Part shown: one piece after another, positions 56,628 to 64,000 of the stretch
Layout: the number at the start of each line of letters is the position of its first letter
Numbering within the stretch: position 1 is the first letter of the stretch
NCBI RefSeq assembly: GCF_035989305.1
Contig: NZ_CP108514.1
Location: 4,627,501-4,691,500 of the forward strand
Direction of reading: 5' to 3'
Origin: Streptomyces sp. NBC_01233
GTDB taxonomy: Bacteria > Actinomycetota > Actinomycetes > Streptomycetales > Streptomycetaceae
DNA: 64,000 nt
Program-made: the position numbers and the translations under genes
The notes under the pieces: generated by a model
Told to the model about the DNA's origin: nothing
Databases searched by the model: none
What the model saw: only the letters and a program-made list of their open reading frames with translations

Positions 56628-57731
56628 CTAGCGGTCGAAGTCGATCTCCACTTCCTCCGTCAGCGGGTGCGACTGGCAGGCCAGCACGAACCCGGCCTCC
56701 GTCTCCTCGGATTCCAGTGCGAAGTTCCGGTCCATCCGGACCTCGCCCGACACCAGGAACGCCCGGCAGGTGCCGCAGACCCCGCCCTTGCACGCGTACG
56801 GGGCGTCCGCGCGGTTGCGCAGCACCGCGTCCAGCAGGGATTCCCCGTCCTGGACGGGCCAGGTGCCGGAGCGCCCGTCGAGCCGCGCGGTGACCCGCCC
56901 CTGCGGGGCGGCCGCCGAGGCCGCCGTACGGGCCGGCGCCGTGGGCTCCTCGACGTGGAAGATCTCCTCGTGCACCCGGGTCCGGACGACGCCGAGCACG
57001 CTCAGGGCCCGCTCCGCGCCCTGCACCAGACCGTAGGGGCCGCACAGGAACCAGCCCGTCACCTCCGCCACCGGAAGCAGCGCGGGCAGCAAGGCCGCCA
57101 GCCGCTCCTCGTCCAGCCGCCCGGAGGGCAGCCCCGACTCCTGCTCCTCCCGGGAGAGGACCGTCACCAGCTGGAACCGCGCCGGGTACCGGTCCTTGAG
57201 GTCGGCGACCTCCTCCAGGAACATCGTCGAGGCCGCCGTACGGTCGCTGCGCACGAGGCAGAAGCGGGCGTCGGGCCGGGCGGCCAGCAGGCTCGCGGCG
57301 ATGGAGAGCACGGGCGTGATGCCGCTGCCGCCGACGATCGCCGCATAGTGCCCCGAGGCCGGGGCGGCGGCGGGCTCCAGCACGAACCGGCCGGCCGGGA
57401 CCATCACGTCGAGGACGTCCCCGGCCGCGATCTCCTTGTGGGCGAAGGTGGAGAACTCCCCGCCCTCCACCAGCCGCACCCCGACCCGCAGCTCCGCCGG
57501 GCCCGGGCCGTCCGGCACCGGGGCGGTGGAGCAGATCGAGTAGGTGCGGCGGACCTCGGTGCCGCCCTCGGGGGCGGCGCGGCGCAGGGTCAGGTGCTGG
57601 CCGGGGGCGTGCCGGTACTCCTCGCGCAGTTCCGCGGGAACCCGGAGGGTCAGCGCCACCGAGTCGTCGGTGAGCCGGTCGACAGCCGCCACCGTCAGCG
57701 GGTGGAACGCGCCGTGGCGGGGGGCGGCCAT
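56628..57731 (-). CDS. paaE: Phenylacetyl-CoA epoxidase reductase subunit PaaE
   Basis: 367 residues. FAD/NAD-binding ferredoxin reductase (about 1-240; RRTYSICS flavin motif, IVGGSGITPVLSI NAD motif) with a C-terminal plant-type [2Fe-2S] ferredoxin domain: CKGGVCGTCRAFLVSGEV carries three Cys and ACQSHPL the fourth. It passes electrons from NADPH to the PaaABC oxygenase. Last gene of the paaABCDE operon, starting one base after paaD ends. Confidence 0.96.
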   Translation of the reverse strand: MAAPRHGAFHPLTVAAVDRLTDDSVALTLRVPAELREEYRHAPGQHLTLRRAAPEGGTEVRRTYSICSTAPVPDGPGPAELRVGVRLVEGGEFSTFAHKEIAAGDVLDVMVPAGRFVLEPAAAPASGHYAAIVGGSGITPVLSIAASLLAARPDARFCLVRSDRTAASTMFLEEVADLKDRYPARFQLVTVLSREEQESGLPSGRLDEERLAALLPALLPVAEVTGWFLCGPYGLVQGAERALSVLGVVRTRVHEEIFHVEEPTAPARTAASAAAPQGRVTARLDGRSGTWPVQDGESLLDAVLRNRADAPYACKGGVCGTCRAFLVSGEVRMDRNFALESEETEAGFVLACQSHPLTEEVEIDFDR

Positions 57732-58238
57732 CTAGAGCTCCTTGAAGTGGTCGAACGGTTCGCGGCAGGCGGTGCAGCGGCGCAGCGCCTTGCATGCGGT
57801 GGAGGAGAACCGGCTGAGCAGTTCGGTGTCGGTCGATCCGCAGTTCGGGCAGCGGACCGACAGGGTGAGCGGGACCGGTCCGCCGGCCGCGTGCGGGCGG
57901 GGCGGGGCGATGCCGAACTCGGCGAGCTTGCGGCGGCCCTCGGCGCTGATGTCGTCGGTCGACCAGGCGGGGGCGAGCACGGTGGTCACCCGCACCTCGG
58001 GGATGCCGTGGCCGGTCAGGACCCGCTCGATGTCCGCCGACATGGCCTCGATGGCCGGGCAGCCGGTGTAGGTGGGCGTGAGGGTGACCTCGGCATGGCC
58101 GTCCTCGTGCATCCGCACGCCGCGCACCACGCCGAGCTCGCCGAGGGTGAGCACGGGCAGCTCGGGGTCCGGGACGGAACCGGCCAGCTCGGCCAGCTCC
58201 GCCTCCAGGCGGGTCACTCCGGCGTCGGTGGTCACCAT
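57732..58238 (-). CDS. paaD: Phenylacetyl-CoA epoxidase assembly subunit PaaD
   Basis: 168 residues. A MIP18/DUF59 domain (VPDPELPVLTLGELGVVRGV...LTPTYTGCPAIEAM) followed by a zinc-ribbon-like tail with VRCPNCGSTDTE and CKALRRCTACREPF. PaaD is needed to mature the epoxidase complex. ATG 58238 overlaps the paaC stop by seven bases. Confidence 0.95.
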   Translation of the reverse strand: MVTTDAGVTRLEAELAELAGSVPDPELPVLTLGELGVVRGVRMHEDGHAEVTLTPTYTGCPAIEAMSADIERVLTGHGIPEVRVTTVLAPAWSTDDISAEGRRKLAEFGIAPPRPHAAGGPVPLTLSVRCPNCGSTDTELLSRFSSTACKALRRCTACREPFDHFKEL

Positions 58239-58987
58239 GACGCCCCCGGGTGGCTGCGGTGCAGGTGCTGCATTTCGGCGAGCATCCGCCCGAACGGTTC
58301 GGTGTGCAGGCCCTGCCGGCCGGCTCCGGCCGCCCAGGCGCCGGTGCGCGGCCCCTCGGGCAGGGCGAGACCGGCCCGCTCCAGTACGCCGGTCAGCGCG
58401 GTCAGCCAGCGCTCTTCCAGGGCGGCCCAGTCCACGCCGTCGATCCCCTCGACCGGCTGGAACATCTCCCCGGTGTACTTCCACAGGGAGTCCAGGGCGG
58501 TCCGCATGCGGAGCCGGCTCTCCTCGGTGCCGTCGCCGAGCCGCAGGGTCCACTGCTCGGCGTGGTCGCGGTGGTACGCGGTCTCCTTGACGGCCTTGGC
58601 CGCGAGCGGGGCGAACGGGCCGTCCCCGCGGGCCAGCTCCCCGTAGAGCTCGTGCTGGTGGAAGGAGAAGTAGAGCTGGCGGGCGATGGTGTGGGCGAAG
58701 TCGCCGTTCGGCTGCTCGACCAGCTGGAGGTTGCGGAAGGAACGCTCCTCGCGCAGGTAGGCCAGCTCGTCCTCGTCGCCTGCCATGGACAGCAGGATGC
58801 GGGCCTGGCCGAGCAGGTCGAGGGCGATGTTCGCCAGGGCGACCTCCTCCTCCAGGACGGGGGCGTGCCCCGCCCACTCGGCGAGGCGGTGGGAGAGGAC
58901 CAGCGCGTCGTCGCCGAGCGCCAGAGCCGCCGCGGCGGTGGTGCCGGTGGTGCTGGTCGTGCCGGTGCCGGTGTCCGTGCTGGTCAC
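58232..58987 (-). CDS. paaC: Phenylacetyl-CoA epoxidase structural subunit PaaC
   Basis: 251 residues. Ferritin-like helical subunit: ALGDDALVLSHRLAEWAGHAPVLEEEVALANIALDLLGQAR and REERSFRNLQLVEQPNGDFAHTIARQLYFS are PaaC hallmarks. It pairs with PaaA and supports the diiron site. A short Thr/Gly-rich N-terminal extension ([14 protein letters not shown]) is extra. GTG 58987 overlaps the paaB stop by four bases. Confidence 0.96.
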   Translation of the reverse strand: MTSTDTGTGTTSTTGTTAAAALALGDDALVLSHRLAEWAGHAPVLEEEVALANIALDLLGQARILLSMAGDEDELAYLREERSFRNLQLVEQPNGDFAHTIARQLYFSFHQHELYGELARGDGPFAPLAAKAVKETAYHRDHAEQWTLRLGDGTEESRLRMRTALDSLWKYTGEMFQPVEGIDGVDWAALEERWLTALTGVLERAGLALPEGPRTGAWAAGAGRQGLHTEPFGRMLAEMQHLHRSHPGASW

Positions 58988-59268
58988 AGGTGGCTCACCC
59001 CCTCCGGGATGTCGTAGAAGGTCGGGTGCCGGTACGGCTTGTCGGCGGACGGGGCGAAGAACGGGTCCCGCTCGTCCGGCGAGGAGGCGGTGATCTCGGT
59101 GGAGGGCACCACCCAGATCGAGATTCCCTCACCGCGCCGCGTGTAGAGGTCGCGGGCGTTGCGCAGGGCCATCTCCGCGTCGGGGGCGTGCAGGCTTCCC
59201 GCGTGCGTGTGCGAGAGGCCGCGGCGCGAGCGCACGAAGACCTCCCACAGGGGCCAGTTCTGCGTCAT
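58984..59268 (-). CDS. paaB: Phenylacetyl-CoA epoxidase subunit PaaB
   Basis: 94 residues, the full PaaB length: [26 protein letters not shown] at the start and [13 protein letters not shown]...[13 protein letters not shown] at the end. Small bridging subunit of the PaaAC complex. ATG 59268 overlaps the paaA stop by four bases. Confidence 0.97.
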   Translation of the reverse strand: MTQNWPLWEVFVRSRRGLSHTHAGSLHAPDAEMALRNARDLYTRRGEGISIWVVPSTEITASSPDERDPFFAPSADKPYRHPTFYDIPEGVSHL

Positions 59269-60314
59269 ACCCGTGCCTCCTCGTTCTGTTCGGCGTTCGC
59301 CGCCGCTTGCCTTGCCGCCTGCTTGTCCGCATACGCCGCGGCCGCGTCGCGCACCCAGGCGCCTTCCTCGTGGGCCGTGCGCCGCTGGCCGATCCGCTGC
59401 TCGTTGCAGGGGCCGTTGCCCTTGAGCACGTCCCAGAACTCGGCCCAGTCGATGGCGCCGAAGTCGTGGTGCCCGCGCTCCTCGTTCCACTTCAGGTCCG
59501 GGTCGGGCAGGGTCAGGCCGAGGGACTCGGCCTGCGGGACGGCGATGTCCACGAACCGCTGGCGCAGCTCGTCGTTCGAGTGGCGCTTGATCCGCCAGGC
59601 CATCGACTGCGCCGAGTGCGCCGACTCGTCGTCCGGCGGGCCGAACATCATCAGCGAGGGCCACCACCAGCGGTTCACCGCGTCCTGCGCCATCGCGTGC
59701 TGGGCCTCGGTGCCCTGCGAGAGGGCGAGGAGCAGCTCGTACCCCTGGCGCTGGTGGAAGGACTCCTCCTTGCAGATCCGGACCATGGCGCGTGCGTAGG
59801 GCCCGTAGGAGCAGCGGCAGATCGGCACCTGGTTGGTGATCGCCGCGCCGTCCACGAGCCAGCCGATCGCGCCGACGTCCGCCCAGGTCAGGGTGGGGTA
59901 GTTGAAGATCGAGGAGTACTTCTGCTTCCCCGAGTGCAGCTTGTCGAGCAGCTCGTCGCGGCTGGTGCCGAGCGTCTCGGCCGCGCTGTAGAGGTACAGC
60001 CCGTGGCCGGCCTCGTCCTGCACCTTGGCCATCAGGATCGCCTTGCGGCGCAGCGAGGGCGCGCGCGTGATCCAGTTGGCCTCGGGCTGCATGCCGATGA
60101 TCTCGGAGTGGGCGTGCTGTGCCATCTGACGGACCAGTGAGGCGCGGTACTCGTCGGGCATCCAGTCGCGCGGCTCCACGCGCTCGTCCGCCGCCACGGC
60201 CGCGTCGAACGCCGCCGCGAGCTGTGTGCCCAGGTCAGCAGTCATGTCCGTCCCGTCCGTCCTGTCTGCCCCGAGGGCCGTGTCCGGTCCCGTCTCCGGG
60301 GTCACTGCCACCAT
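59265..60314 (-). CDS. paaA: Phenylacetyl-CoA epoxidase catalytic subunit PaaA
   Basis: 349 residues. Diiron oxygenase subunit: metal ligands in [13 protein letters not shown] and [13 protein letters not shown] (the two E-x-x-H motifs); C-terminal [24 protein letters not shown] is characteristic. It epoxidises the ring of phenylacetyl-CoA, first oxygenation of aerobic phenylacetate degradation. ATG 60314 follows AAGGGG; ATG 60245 would cut 23 residues. First gene of the operon. Confidence 0.97.
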   Translation of the reverse strand: MVAVTPETGPDTALGADRTDGTDMTADLGTQLAAAFDAAVAADERVEPRDWMPDEYRASLVRQMAQHAHSEIIGMQPEANWITRAPSLRRKAILMAKVQDEAGHGLYLYSAAETLGTSRDELLDKLHSGKQKYSSIFNYPTLTWADVGAIGWLVDGAAITNQVPICRCSYGPYARAMVRICKEESFHQRQGYELLLALSQGTEAQHAMAQDAVNRWWWPSLMMFGPPDDESAHSAQSMAWRIKRHSNDELRQRFVDIAVPQAESLGLTLPDPDLKWNEERGHHDFGAIDWAEFWDVLKGNGPCNEQRIGQRRTAHEEGAWVRDAAAAYADKQAARQAAANAEQNEEARV

Positions 60315-60351
60315 TCCGGCCCCTTGTCAGTGTCTGCCGTCCGCCCGACCG

Positions 60352-60365
60352 ACCGATCGTTCGGT
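60352..60365. promoter_or_regulatory. PaaR-like (TetR) operator ahead of paaA
   Basis: ACCGATCGTTCGGT fits the core ACCGNNCGNNCGGT that I recall for the TetR repressor PaaR of actinobacterial phenylacetate genes. It lies 38 bases before the paaA start in the divergent gap to the DUF5819 gene. Relief by phenylacetyl-CoA would be expected. Confidence 0.55.
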
Positions 60366-60449
60366 TCATCCGCTTCAATGGTGAGACGGCGGCCCGTAGG
60401 GTGTCAACCTCTGTGGTCAACCCTGTGGACGCCGGACGATCGGGGCGGG

Positions 60450-61112
60450 ATGGATTCGAACGGGCACGAGCTCGCCGAAGAGGCCGCTCCGCCACCGTCC
60501 CGGGCGCCCGGAATAGCCGGTCTGTCCACCCCGTACCGCGTCGTGACGGCCCTGGCCCTGGGGGCGGTCGCCGTGGCCGCCTGTGCGCACCTCGCGTTCG
60601 TCTTCCTGCACGTGGCGCCGTCCAACACGGTCAGCAAGCAGCACGCGCGGACGATCGACGGCTGGATCTATCCCGAGTTCGAACAGAACTGGAAGCTCTT
60701 CGCCCCCAATCCGCTCCAGCAGAACATCGCCGTGGAGGCGCGCGCGCAGGTGCGGACCGCCGCCGGCGAGCTGATCACCACCGACTGGCGCGACCTGAGC
60801 GCCGAGGACACCGCCGCCATCCGGCACAGCCTGCTGCCGAGCCACACCCGGCAGAACGAGCTCCGCCGGGCCTGGGACTTCTTCACCGGCTCCCACGACG
60901 AGGACGACAAGCCGACCGGAGAGCGCGGCGAGCTCTCCGAGGAGTACCTGCGGCGGATCGCGGTGAACCGGCTCTCCCCGCAGCACCCGGGCGGGCACAT
61001 CCTGCGGATCCAGATGCGATCGGCGACGACGGCGGTGCCCGCGCCGAAGTGGAGCACCGAGACCACCGACACCCAGACCTACTACCGGGAGCTGCCGTGG
61101 TGGACGGTGTGA
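60450..61112 (+). CDS. DUF5819 family membrane-anchored protein
   Basis: 220 residues from ATG 60450. One N-terminal membrane span (VVTALALGAVAVAACAHLAFVFL), then an extracellular domain with NTVSKQHARTIDGWIYPEFEQNWKLFAPNP, the DUF5819 signature. In other actinobacteria it is paired, as here, with an HTTM-domain membrane protein just downstream (overlapping genes). Function unknown; a role with vitamin-K-carboxylase-like membrane chemistry is possible. Confidence 0.87.
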   Translation: MDSNGHELAEEAAPPPSRAPGIAGLSTPYRVVTALALGAVAVAACAHLAFVFLHVAPSNTVSKQHARTIDGWIYPEFEQNWKLFAPNPLQQNIAVEARAQVRTAAGELITTDWRDLSAEDTAAIRHSLLPSHTRQNELRRAWDFFTGSHDEDDKPTGERGELSEEYLRRIAVNRLSPQHPGGHILRIQMRSATTAVPAPKWSTETTDTQTYYRELPWWTV

Positions 61113-62272
61113 CGCGGGCCCGGGCGGCCCTCGGGCGTGCGGCCGCGCAGGTCACCGGGCAGGCGCTCGGCCCGTACCAGAGCGCCGTGGTGCGCATCGG
61201 CTTCGCCGGGACCTGGCTCTTCTTCCTGCTGTGCGAGTTCCCCGTCCGCGCGGAGCTGTACGGGCCGGACGGGCCGTGGAGCTGGCGCCTCGCGGAGCGG
61301 CTGACCGACTCCAACGGTGCCTTCACGGTGCTGATGTGGTCCGACTCGACGCTGTGGTTCGAGATCGTCTACGCGGTCTCGGTGCTGGCGAGCGTGGGAC
61401 TGCTGCTGGGCTGGCGCACGCGGGCGACGTCCGTGGTGTTCATGGTCGGGGTGCTGTCGCTGCAGAACCGCAGCGTGTTCATGGGCGACGGCGGGGACAA
61501 CGTCATCCACCTGATGGCGATCTACCTGGTGCTGACCCGGTGCGCGCAGGTGTGGTCGCTGGACGCGCGGCGGGCCCGGCTGCGGGGGACCGCCTCCGCG
61601 GGAGCCGCCGGGCCGGTGCTGTGGGGCGTACTGGGGGTCGTGTTCGCGTACGGGACCGCGACCGGGGGCTTCGGCTACGGCTGGCTGGCGGTCTTCGCGG
61701 CGGTGTGGGTGGTCTGCGGGCTGTGGTGGCTGGTGGACCGCTACGAGCCGGAGGGGGAGGGGCGGGCGGTCCTGGACGTCCTGGCCAACCTGCTGCACAA
61801 CGCGGGCCTGCTGGTGATCATGGCGGAGGTCTGCCTGATCTACGCGACGGCGGGCTGGTACAAGATCCAGGGGTCGCGGTGGCAGGACGGGACGGCCCTG
61901 TACTACCCCCTGGGGCTGGACTACTTCACCCCGTGGCCGGGGCTTTCGGCGCTGGTGGCGGGGAGCGGGACGCTGGTGATGCTGCTGTCGTACGGGACGG
62001 TGGCGGTGCAGGTGGCGTTTCCGTTCACGCTGTTCAACCGGCGGATCAAGAACGTGCTGCTGGCCGTGATGATGCTGGAGCACGTGGGGATCGCGGTGCT
62101 GCTGGGGCTGCCGTTCTTCTCTTTGGCGATGATCGCCGCCGACGCGGTCTTCTTGCCGACGGTGTTCCTGGTGTGGCTCGGCGCCCGCTGCACCGCCCTG
62201 CGACCGAGCCGCCGCGCAGCCGCCGCCGAGCCGGTCCCGGTGGCGGCGGAACCCGAGCCGGTCCCCCGCTGA
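61097..62272 (+). CDS. HTTM-domain membrane protein (vitamin K-dependent carboxylase-like)
   Basis: About 391 residues; GTG at 61097, 61100 or 61109 are all in frame and the first two have GGGAG upstream. Multiple membrane spans with VVRIGFAGTWLFFLLCEFP, SVFMGDGGDNVIHLMAIYL, ATAGWYKIQGSRWQDGTALYYPLGL, motifs of the HTTM family related to vertebrate gamma-glutamyl carboxylase. Overlaps the DUF5819 gene and is probably co-translated. Substrate unknown. Confidence 0.88.
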   Translation: MVDGVTRARAALGRAAAQVTGQALGPYQSAVVRIGFAGTWLFFLLCEFPVRAELYGPDGPWSWRLAERLTDSNGAFTVLMWSDSTLWFEIVYAVSVLASVGLLLGWRTRATSVVFMVGVLSLQNRSVFMGDGGDNVIHLMAIYLVLTRCAQVWSLDARRARLRGTASAGAAGPVLWGVLGVVFAYGTATGGFGYGWLAVFAAVWVVCGLWWLVDRYEPEGEGRAVLDVLANLLHNAGLLVIMAEVCLIYATAGWYKIQGSRWQDGTALYYPLGLDYFTPWPGLSALVAGSGTLVMLLSYGTVAVQVAFPFTLFNRRIKNVLLAVMMLEHVGIAVLLGLPFFSLAMIAADAVFLPTVFLVWLGARCTALRPSRRAAAAEPVPVAAEPEPVPR

Positions 62273-62329
62273 GCCCGCCCCGCGGCGGCGCGGCTGAAGG
62301 ACCGGGGCTCCGCCCCGAACCGCCCCGCT

Positions 62330-62376
62330 CCTCAAACGCCGGCGAGGCTGTCTTTCAGCCCCTCCGGCGTTTGAGG
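62330..62376. terminator. Streptomyces-type intergenic hairpin
   Basis: A 21-base arm at 62330-62350 (begins CCTCAAACGCCGG) pairs with 62356-62376 with two mismatches around a TCTTT loop. This CAAACGCCGG...CCGGCGTTTG type of hairpin is common between Streptomyces genes and works as a terminator. It follows the HTTM gene. Confidence 0.8.
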
Positions 62377-62535
62377 CGCGGGTTCGGGCAGAGCCCGGGG
62401 AACGGTGGAAGGGCGGGGCGGGGAGAGCTCCGCGCAGCGGCACAAGGCACGGCGGCGGAGGCCCGCGGAGCGATGCGAGCGGCCGGGTGAGGCCCGCGGA
62501 GCGGCGGGGGTCCCGGTGGACCGTAGGGTCGGGGC

Positions 62536-63315
62536 ATGAGTGAGCGGGCGGGCGCAGACGAGACGGTGCGGGAGTGGCGGGAGGCCGCCGGGCGGGCGGA
62601 TCTTGTCCTGCTCGACGGGTTCCACGCGCTGAAGCACGCCCTGCGCTTCGGCGCGGACGTGCGGATGGTCGTCGCCGAGGACCCCGCCGCCGTACGGGCC
62701 CTGGCCGCCGAGCTGGCTCCGGACGTCGAGCCCGAGGTGGCCCGGCTGGTGCGCCGGGCCACGCTCAAGGAGCTGCTCCCCCGCGTGCACCCCACCGGGG
62801 TCGCGGCCCTCGCCGTACGTCCCGACCGGGCGGCGGGCCTCGCCGCGCTCGGGCGGTTGCCCAGGCCCGCGCCCGTCGTCGTGCTCGACAACCCCCGCAA
62901 CCTCGGCAACGTCGGCGCCGTCGTCCGCCTCGCCGCCGGGTTCGGCGCCACCGGCGTCGTGACCCGCGGCGACCTCGACCCCTGGCACCCGAACGTGGTC
63001 CGGGCCGGGGCCGGCCTGCACTACGCCACCACCGTCGAGCGCCTCGCACTGGACGAGCTGCCGCCCGGGCCGCTCTACGCGCTCGACCCGGAGGGCGTGG
63101 ACATCCGTACCCTCACCCTCCCGGACGACGCCCTGCTCGCCTTCGGCTCGGAACGCCACGGGATCTCACCGGAGCTCCGAGACCGGGCCGACCACCTCGT
63201 CTCCCTGCCCATGCGCCCGCAGGTCTCCAGCTACAACCTCGCCACCAGCGTGGCCATGACCCTCTTCCACTGGGGCGGACCGCCGGCCGGCGAAGAGGGC
63301 GGCGAGGACGCCTAG
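62536..63315 (+). CDS. TrmH/SpoU-family RNA 2'-O-methyltransferase
   Basis: 259 residues, SPOUT fold with a deep trefoil knot. The three motifs are visible: VVVLDNPRNLGNVGAVVRLAAGFG, LLAFGSERHGIS and LPMRPQVSSYNLATSVAMTLF. Transfers methyl from SAM to a ribose 2'-OH of tRNA or rRNA. The N-terminal part (FHALKHALRFGADVRMVV) is the RNA-binding SpoU_sub_bind type. Its 3' end overlaps the convergent membrane gene by 150 bases. Confidence 0.92.
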   Translation: MSERAGADETVREWREAAGRADLVLLDGFHALKHALRFGADVRMVVAEDPAAVRALAAELAPDVEPEVARLVRRATLKELLPRVHPTGVAALAVRPDRAAGLAALGRLPRPAPVVVLDNPRNLGNVGAVVRLAAGFGATGVVTRGDLDPWHPNVVRAGAGLHYATTVERLALDELPPGPLYALDPEGVDIRTLTLPDDALLAFGSERHGISPELRDRADHLVSLPMRPQVSSYNLATSVAMTLFHWGGPPAGEEGGEDA

Positions 63316-64000
63316 CGCGCCCCCGGCCAGGATCAGTGCGGACGCGCCGAGCGTCGCACCGTCCGGGTGGACCAGCGAGTGGCCGCGCAGTGCCTGCCAG
63401 GTCAGCAGGGCGAGCACGGCCGTGTAGACCGCACCGGCCACGAAGACCAGCCGCACCCGCACCCGTTCGTCGCGCAGCCGGGCGAAGCGCGGGGCGAGCG
63501 CGGCCAGGACGAGCACGAGGAGCGGGAGCAGCTGCAGGGCGTGCATTCCGAAGAAGTGCGGGATGCGCAGGTCTCCGCCGGTGGTGGACCAGCCGGTGAG
63601 GAACATTCCGGGGCCGCCGTCGGGCACGCCCACGCTGTGCCCGCCGGTCTCCGGGGCCTCGAGGCCGGCCGCGTCGAGGCGCTGCTGCTCGGCGGTGGGC
63701 AGGGTCATCAGGACGGCGAGTCCGGCACCGGTCAGCGCGAGGACCGTGGAGATCCGGATCGACCAGGTCGTGGCGCGGTCGGCGGTCCCGGCGCGCCAGA
63801 GCAGGACGGCGATGACGAGCGTGGCGAGCCACAGTACGACCACGGTGTCGCGCATGAGCGAGTAGACCTGGGTGTCGAAGGGCGTCGCGCCGTTGAAATG
63901 GCTGCGCACCCCGCGCAGGGCCTGCAGGGTGATCAGCACCATTTCGCCGGCGCCCGCGGCGACCACGACCGTGCCGGCCCACCAGGCGGCCCGGCGCAGC
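63166..64000 (-). CDS. Integral membrane protein, 5' end outside window
   Basis: The frame stays open to the right edge, so the gene starts beyond position 64000. About 275 residues are visible with five or six hydrophobic segments (VVVLWLATLVIAVLLW; ISTVLALTGAGLAVLM; LLPLLVLVLAALAP; LVFVAGAVYTAVLALLTW; ALILAGGALGVLAALF) and HFFGMHALQLLP with His residues near a membrane boundary. The last 40 residues (after RRSAPVEEG) are encoded antisense to the methyltransferase gene and may be real or mark a lost stop. No family recognised. Confidence 0.65.
   Translation of the reverse strand, partial: LRRAAWWAGTVVVAAGAGEMVLITLQALRGVRSHFNGATPFDTQVYSLMRDTVVVLWLATLVIAVLLWRAGTADRATTWSIRISTVLALTGAGLAVLMTLPTAEQQRLDAAGLEAPETGGHSVGVPDGGPGMFLTGWSTTGGDLRIPHFFGMHALQLLPLLVLVLAALAPRFARLRDERVRVRLVFVAGAVYTAVLALLTWQALRGHSLVHPDGATLGASALILAGGALGVLAALFAGRRSAPVEEGHGHAGGEVVAGDLRAHGQGDEVVGPVSELR

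Overview
The window reads as Streptomyces chromosome: very high G+C with third-position bias, GTG/TTG starts, a divIVA-side 'core' block with crgA, a DUF881 protein, class E sortases, pknB-pbpA-rodA-pstP-fhaB-fhaA and tRNA-Leu(CAG), and only two TTA codons noticed by eye, both in regulatory genes. The right half is ordinary core chromosome. The left half is an accessory biosynthetic gene cluster.

Positions 1-30.8 kb: a natural-product cluster. It opens with the 3' end of an arginine N-methyltransferase (SznE-like) and a full SznF-like N-nitrosourea synthase, the enzyme pair that builds the N-nitrosourea warhead of streptozotocin. A Rieske protein, an ATP-grasp ligase, an MFS pump, an alpha/beta-hydrolase, a second ATP-grasp ligase and a LysE-type exporter follow. 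A convergent AfsR-like regulator, an ECF sigma factor, an unusual alkyltransferase-like/Ada zinc-domain fusion and a DDAH-like amidinohydrolase come next. A tight 12-gene operon (13.0-25.9 kb) then encodes a flavin amine N-hydroxylase, a hydrazine synthetase split into a cupin and a MetRS-like protein, a second MFS pump, two more ATP-grasp ligases, a second DDAH-like enzyme, an N-acetylglutamate-synthase-like small protein, a solute-binding protein without an export signal, a YbaK-type aminoacyl-deacylase, a FAD amine oxidase and a YjbR/MmcQ-domain protein. Two divergent NB-ARC regulators close the cluster. The N-hydroxylase, cupin/MetRS and FAD oxidase set is the one that makes hydrazinoacetate in the s56-p1 and triacsin pathways. 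The cluster therefore appears to join two separate N-N bond-forming systems, nitrosourea and hydrazine, with four peptide-bond-type ligases. I know of no described product that needs both.

Positions 30.8-33.7 kb: the cluster edge. An IS30-family element sits in the loop of a terminator-like dyad. Beyond it lie a small secreted or membrane peptide and a degenerate ATP-grasp-like gene.

Positions 33.7-55.4 kb: conserved core. LysM protein, DUF5324 protein, peptidyl-prolyl isomerase, rhomboid, crgA, DUF881 protein, three class E sortases around a TrpG/PabA-type amidotransferase, then the pknB-to-fhaA operon on the minus strand, tRNA-Leu, a NarL-type two-component system, a DUF2252 protein, a J-domain-like protein and a rhodanese.

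Positions 55.4-64 kb: an acyl-CoA dehydrogenase and the paaABCDE phenylacetyl-CoA epoxidase operon (minus strand) with a PaaR-like operator, a DUF5819/HTTM pair, a TrmH-type RNA methyltransferase and an integral membrane protein cut by the window edge.

Self-protection is suggested by the alkylation-sensing fusion protein. It is translationally coupled to the ECF sigma factor, so DNA alkylation by the product could be a regulatory input. All function calls come from reading motifs; no search was run.
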